Source of the DNA: Geosiphon pyriformis | Lineage: Eukaryota; Glomeromycota; Glomeromycetes; Archaeosporales; Geosiphonaceae | DNA: 64,000 bases | Direction of reading: 5' to 3' | Assembly (NCBI GenBank): GCA_016748015.1 | Contig: JAAOMT010000031.1 | Location: 62,001 to 126,000 of the forward strand | Shown here: in pieces, positions 58,561 to 64,000 of the stretch | Position numbering within the stretch: the stretch's first letter is position 1 | Layout of the letters: each line of letters begins with the position of its first letter | The notes under the pieces: model-generated | What the model saw: only the letters and a program-made list of their open reading frames with translations | What the model was told of the DNA's origin: nothing | Databases searched by the model: none | Made by a program: the position numbers and the translations under genes

Positions 58561-60015
58561 CAAACAATATACAAATGAGAAAAATGTTATCTGCTCCAAC
58601 CAGAACAATTGGAACAGATAAACTTGGGAAATCTAGACCCACTACAATATATGCAGCTCAAATGTTACTCAACAACTTTTATAACATCTTTGTTAGTGGA
58701 AATGAATTTGGAAAAACTGACATAATTCAATACCAGATCAAAACTGGAGATACAATGCCAATTAAACAAAGAGCATACTGAGTACCACTAGCCAACCATG
58801 AGATCATTCATTAAGAAATCAATTGGATGCTTGACAACAGGCTAATTCAGCTATTAATAAGTTCATAGTTATTACCAGTGATACTAGTTCATAAAAAAAA
58901 TGAAAAAATCCATTTTTGTGTAAATTACTGAAAACTAAATGGAGTGACAAAAAGAGATAGTTACTCAACACCAAAAATTCAAGAGCTGTTTGACACTTTT
59001 GGAGGAAAAAAATGGTTCTTAACTTTAGATTTAGACAGTGGTTATTGGCAAGTAGCCATGAAACCAAAAGACAAAGAGAAAACGGCTTTTACAACTTGAG
59101 AAAAAAACTTTGAATTTGAAGTAATGCCATTTGATTTGATGAATGTTCCAGCCACATTTCAATGACTCATGAAAATTGTCTATATAAGACTACTATAGAA
59201 ATCAATAGTCATATATCTAAATGACACCAATGTATTCTCAAACACATTCGATGATTATCTGCATTATTTTCAACAAGTATTTGAAAGACTCAGATGAGCA
59301 GGATTAAAATTAAATGCCAACAAATGCTTCTTTGACAAAACAGAACTCAAGTTTTTGGAACATGTTGTGAGCAAAGAGAGTATTAAAACAAATCCAGACA
59401 AGATTGAGATTGTTAAAAACTTTCCAGCACCAAATAATCTCACAGAATTAAGAGCATTTTTGGGATTTGCTGAATACTACTGCTGCTTTATCAAAGACTT
59501 TTCCAAAATAGCTCAATTACTATATCAACTCCAAACAAAAAACACCAAATATAAATGAACAGAAACTCAGCAAGAAGCTTTTGATACATTAAGAAGAAAG
59601 CTTATTCAAGCTCCAGTATTATTCTATTCAGATCATAACAAGCCATTTATAATCACAATTAATATATCTGGTCAAGCATTGAGAGCAGTATTATCTCAAA
59701 AAGGAATAGATAAATGAGAATACCCAGTAGCTTATGCCAGCAGAAGCTTAAATCCAGTTGAGAAGAATTATAAAACTTCAGTACTAGAACACTTGGCTAT
59801 CTATTAAGCTGTCATTAAATGAAAAAAATACTTGAGTCAAAAGTTTGATGTATACACTGATTACAAAGGATTGACTTCAATCCAGAAGCAAAAATTTGGA
59901 GATGATCACCATGTCAGATAGAAAATAGAACTTTCACTATTTAATTATACAATACATTACAAAAAAGAAAAAAAAATGGAAATGCCAATAGACTGTTATG
60001 AATAAGACAAATCTA
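58561..60015 (+). pseudogene. pol: E2 reverse transcriptase and RNase H, broken
   Basis: Decayed RT: LDLDSGYWQVAMK has the first Asp; the active-site box VIYLNDTNVFS has Asn for the first Asp of the pair (59220-59225). Trp codons turned to TAG, TGA or TAA at several places. RNase H reads INIS for TDAS, so its active site is also lost. Frameshifts and many stops. Confidence 0.87.
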
Positions 60016-61440
60016 AAAACATTTTAAACCCAAAAATATAACAAAAGATGAATATACAAAAATACCAACAACTCTAACATTATATAAATACCAAATTGTT
60101 CAAGGAGAAATTATCTTAAAAAGAACAAAACAACATAAAACAGCAATCAAAATATTTTATCAACCATTAAAATATACTTTACCAAAAAAATAAAAGAAAT
60201 CCAAATCAACCAACTAGAGTAATTACAGAACCAAAAAAAAAGACAATATTATTTAACATGCACTCAGATCCAACAGCAGGACACTTTCACAAAGAAGCAA
60301 CCATGAAAAAAATCAGAAAAAAATACTATTAGCCATTAATATATCCAGACATTATTCAATATGTTCAAAATTGTGATGCTTGTCAAAGAAGAGATGGAAC
60401 AAAACTCAGTAAACCATTAAGACCAATCAAAGTAGAACAATCATTTGATCATATCAGAATTGACTTAGTTAGACCATTAACAATCACCAGCAGAGGCAAC
60501 AAATATATTGCAGTAGCCATAAATTATTACACAAAATGGCCAGAAGCAAAAGCTATTTAAAGAGCAGATGCAAAATCTGTTGCCAAATTCATTCATCAAA
60601 ATTTGAACTGTCAATACAGATGTCCAAAAGAACTATTATCAGATCAAAAAACTCACTTTGTGAATAGAACATTGACAGAATTAAGTCAAAGATTTGGGAT
60701 AAAAAGATCATTATCATCATCATACCATCCACAAACAAATGGGTTAGTTGAAAAGTTTAACAGAACATTGTGTAAAGCAATTACCAAGATCAGTCAAAAA
60801 AGCCAGAATAAATGAGATTTGTTTATATTATTAGTATTATTTGCTTACTGGACAATAAAGCAAGACACTATACAAATGACACTATTTAAATTAGTATATG
60901 ATAGAACAACAACATTACCAGTTAAGATAGAAGTCAGAATATATTCAATAAAACCAATAACAAAAGAGAATTTTCAAAGAACATTGTTAAGAAGGACATA
61001 TAACTTAATAAAGACACTAAAAAACAAACAGCAAAAAGCAGCTGATAACATCCAAAAGTCACAAAAAAAACAAAAAAAAAACATTATAACCAACTACCAG
61101 ATAAACCAGTCAAATTCAGGATTGAAGACAAAGTACTTTTACATTATACCAAAGCAAAAAAACAATAGAATGAAAAATTTGATCCCAAATAGGATAGACT
61201 ATTTCACATAAGAAAAATTCTAGGAAATAGAACTTATAAATTAAGATAAAACAATAAAATCTTAACCAAAGCAACACATGGTAATTGACTGAAACCATAT
61301 TATCATATAGTGTCACTATCTACCAGTAATATTCCACAATTAGGAATACAGAAACTATTAGTTCAACCAGATGAAATTTCACGAGATCTGGAACCAATTA
61401 TAGTTATTAAACCAATCATGTTAAATTGAACAACCAAGAG
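60016..61440 (+). pseudogene. int: E2 integrase, broken
   Basis: MHSDPTAGHFHKEAT and CDACQRRDGT, RIDLVRPL (first Asp kept), SDQKTHF, YHPQTNGLVEKFNRTL. The DDE residues are present, though stops break the frame (60558, 60814). GPY/F region near 61180 is worn. Confidence 0.87.
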
Positions 61441-61556
61441 AGTATATAAAAACACAGTATATGCGACAAAAGCAGCAAAGAAAAATAGAAATATCAGATC
61501 ATATTCACACTTTAGCTTAACAATTGTTTTAGGCTTTAAGTCAACAGCAAATAAAC

Positions 61557-62120
61557 ATGGAAATTATCATCAACAACTAAACAATTTGTTATCAAAACAC
61601 CAAACAAAAAGGGAAAAATACACCATACCAATAATCACAAAAACAATTAATAAACTGGTTAGATAAAATAGTAGACAAAATACAAAACACTTTTGGAAAG
61701 ATAACCATTATTATTCCAACAGAAAAACTAACAAAAGAAAATTAAAACCAATAGATAGACCAACTTCTAATATCATACTGCTACTATCAATTAGAACAAA
61801 AAGTAGATATTCAGAAGTTATATCTTGACAAATCCAAGAGAATCTTCAATCAAGAGATAATCTGAAACATTGAAGACATTATTGAAAAGAAAACAAATTT
61901 AACACTACACATCAGAACCATTTATTGACTACACATTATATTCCAAAACTATTCAGAAATATTGTTATACTCTAACATGAAAACAATAACTATCAACCAA
62001 TGAAAAAGAATGAACAACTCACAAATTAAAGAAATAAAAAGTAGAGTGGAACAGATACTACTCAAAAAAGAAGTATTTGACATAATTCAAAATGAAAATT
62101 TTGATAAAGCTCAATATTAA
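61557..62120 (+). pseudogene. E2 ORF3, uncharacterised, broken
   Basis: ATG 61557 to TAA 62118-62120, 187 codons, the same length as E4 and F though much diverged. Ends KAQY before the purine tract. Trp-to-stop changes at several places. Nearly identical to the E5 copy at the right edge of the window, including stops at two Trp codons. Confidence 0.68.
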
Positions 62121-62132
62121 AGAAGGAGATAA

Positions 62133-62958
62133 TGTTACTCATAAAAAGAAAAACAGATATAGAAAATAATAAACCAATAAGAGAGTAGTAGTTAGCACAT
62201 AAGCACATTGCTCAGCAATGTAAAGCAATATTAGAAAATTAGAACACATTGCTCAGCAATATGAGCATTGCTCAAAAAAGCATAGCATATTACTTGAAAA
62301 TGTGAGTGATCTTGTAGAACATTAATTATGTATATATAGTAGTAGCATTAGAAGAAAAAAAGACAGATCTTTTAGTTTAGATTTGATCTAAGCAATTTTC
62401 CATTTACAAATATCAATAAATAATTATTTACTATTTTAATTCACTCTCCACTATTAACACTTCATGTTGATAGTAATTGATATTTAACTACATTAAAACA
62501 ATAGCTCTTGATTATGGCTATTGATGAGATACTAATACTCATTATCTTGGCTTATTTTTTTATGTTGATTTTATTTTATTTTCTTTTGTATTTCTTTTGT
62601 TTTACTAATTAATTAAAAAAGTAAAAACACTGAATTATTAACGTCAAGAATAGCCTAGTAAAAGATCCCAAAGGAAGGGTATAGCATTGAGAATTTAAGG
62701 ATAGCTTACCAGAAAGACATTTCTGCCAGATTACCAGCTATCATGTTGAGAAAAAAATTGAATGAAATTATGATTCTGGGAGGCTACTAAAACAACTATT
62801 GAATTTCTGTTTATTATACAAAAAACTTCACAACAAAACTTTCAGACCAACAAAATTTTCAGATTATGAAAATCTTCAGAAACCAATCATTATATTAATT
62901 GAGCACTAAGTTATGGGTTTGTTATTTGCTTTAAGACTCCAAATAATTATCTGTAACA
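62133..62958 (+). repeat. E2 3' LTR (subtype b)
   Basis: TGTTACTCATAAAAAG to CTGTAACA, 826 bp, paired with 15026-15840. Palindromic array 62198-62300, TATATATAG near 62331. Stem-loops CTATTAACA..TGTTGATAG (62451-62473) and CAATAGC..GGCTATTG (62499-62523). Followed by CTGG. Confidence 0.93.
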
Positions 62959-63573
62959 CTGGTAATCTTTCTGGTAAGATATTTTTAATTCCGAGTGTCT
63001 ATCCTTATTCCTAAGTCTTTTATCAGTGTTATATCCTGACATCAGTACTTCTGCATGTAAATCTTTTTAATTAAGTTAACAAACAACAAAGAAAATAAAG
63101 CAAGAAAAAAAATAAGAAAAATAAGAAAATAAGCCCAAACAATTTACACATTAGTATTCCGTCAATAGCCATGTTCAAAAGCTATTGTTCTAGTATAATT
63201 AAGTATTAATTACTACCAACATAAAGTGTTGATAGTAAAAAGTGAATTTGAGATAGTGAATAATTATTTATTGATATTTGTAATATGAAAGATTGCTTAG
63301 ATTAAATCTAAACTAAGAGATCTGTCTTTTTTTTTCTAATGCTATTGTTATATATACCTAATTTATGTTCTATAAAATCACTCACATTTTTGAGTGACGT
63401 GCTATAATTTCTTGAGCAATGCTTACATTGCTAAGCAATATGCTCTATATTGTTGAGCAATATGCTGTAATTTCTGACATTGCTCTATATTGCTAAGCAA
63501 TATGCTCACATGCTAACTACTCCTTTTTTATTGGTCTACTATTTTCTATATCTGTTTTTTTTTATGAGTAACA
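62959..63573 (-). repeat. E5 3' LTR, second fragment (subtype b)
   Basis: Resumes at CTGGTAATC the LTR left at 15025; the two parts add to 827 bp. Array of GAGCAATATGCTNTA-type units at 63390-63510, terminus ATGAGTAACA. The purine tract follows on the minus strand (TAAAAGAAAGAGATAA). Confidence 0.9.
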
Positions 63574-63586
63574 TTATCTCTTTCTT

Positions 63587-64000
63587 TTAATATTGAGCTC
63601 TATCAAAATCTTCATTTTGAATTATGTCAAATACTTCTTTTTTAAGTAGCATCTGTTCCACTCTGCTCTTTATTTCTTTAATTTGTGAGTTGTTTATTCT
63701 TTTCCATTGGTTGATAATTATTGTTTCCATGTTAAAGTATAACAATACTTCTGAATAGTTTTGGAATATAGTGTGTAGTCAATAAATGATTCTGATGTGT
63801 AGTGTTAAATTTGTTTTCTTTTTAATAATGTCTTCAATGTTTCAGATTATCTCTTGATTGAAGATTCTCTTGGATTTGTCCAGATATAACTTCTAAATAT
63901 CTACTTTTTGTTCCAATTGATAGTAGTAGTATAATATTGAAAGTTGGTCTATCTATTGGTTCTAATTTTTTTTTATTGGTTCTTCTGTTGGAATGATAAT
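63587..64000 (-). pseudogene. E5 ORF3, 3' part, broken
   Basis: Minus-strand ORF3 cut by the window edge, ending RAQY at 63587. Very close to E2's ORF3 (61700-62120) and sharing TGA at two Trp codons, so E2 and E5 are sister copies of one subfamily or share an already broken source. The rest of E5 lies to the right of the window. Confidence 0.75.

Larger units (their letters stand above)
15026..62958 (+). mobile_element. Element E2: family-1 (LTR subtype b) retrotransposon holding E3
   Basis: LTRs at 15026-15840 and 62133-62958, with a perfect 4-bp target duplication CTGG (15022-15025 and 62959-62962). Its own sequence is about 9.8 kb; the rest is E3 and the elements inside E3. It is inserted in the LTR of E5, a member of the same subfamily. 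It is the most decayed near-complete copy, with stops in every domain, as expected for the oldest nearly full-length layer. Confidence 0.92.

Noticed and set aside
1-64000. Host genes, tRNA or rRNA genes, or a bacterial origin for the window
   Set aside because: All longer open frames match parts of the two element families. I found no cloverleaf or rRNA-like sequence, no operon layout and no ribosome-binding sites.

Overview
This window is AT-rich eukaryotic DNA, and essentially every base can be assigned to LTR retrotransposons of the Ty3/Gypsy type. The order is Gag, protease, RT, RNase H, integrase, with the integrase last. I see no host gene, rRNA, tRNA or CRISPR array. The low GC, the standard code riddled with C-to-T/G-to-A stop codons, and dense nesting of large AT-rich Gypsy elements would fit an early-diverging fungus such as an arbuscular mycorrhizal fungus. 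That is an inference with low confidence.

Two related families are present. Family 1 (E0-E6 and F) has LTRs of about 0.82-0.92 kb and a unit of about 10.1 kb. Family 2 (D, B and one solo LTR) has LTRs of about 0.99 kb and a unit of 9.6-9.9 kb. Both share one plan: LTR, a binding site beginning TGGTGCTC, then one continuous gag-pol frame, a separate 3' ORF (ORF3), a purine tract and the 3' LTR. The gag-pol frame encodes a Gag N-terminal domain, capsid, CCHC knuckle, retropepsin, an unusual Cys-rich zinc-type cluster, dUTPase, RT, RNase H and integrase with a GPY/F tail. All gag-pol copies carry in-frame stops or frameshifts. Only ORF3 of B (42701-43420) is open end to end.

Layout. The elements sit inside each other. 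E0 (minus) is interrupted by E1 (minus; 1-12387 here), which holds D (2230-12119, minus). E0's LTR also contains a solo family-2 LTR (13094-14086) and E6 (plus, from 14187). E6 holds E5 (minus, from 14814). E5's LTR holds E2 (plus, 15026-62958). E2's gag holds E3 (plus, 16031-54163), and E3 holds E4 (plus, 18863-46838). E4 in turn holds F (minus, 22621-30851) and B (plus, 34707-44299). Each break can be closed by reading from the left flank to the right flank, and most closures leave a 4-bp target duplication (CTGG for E2, CTGC for E4; CpG-decayed pairs for E3, F and the solo LTR). Stop density rises with nesting depth: the outer E2 is far more decayed than E4, B or F.

Points of most interest: the zinc cluster plus dUTPase module between protease and RT in both families; a conserved 3' ORF of unknown role that abuts or enters the LTR; a gag frame with no ATG that seems to begin at a conserved GTG; RT active sites in which one of the two YxDD aspartates is Asn in all six copies; a clean 3.2-kb inversion of RT-RNase H-integrase inside F; a 198-bp in-frame loss of the dUTPase core in B; and swappable palindromic repeat arrays in the LTR promoters.
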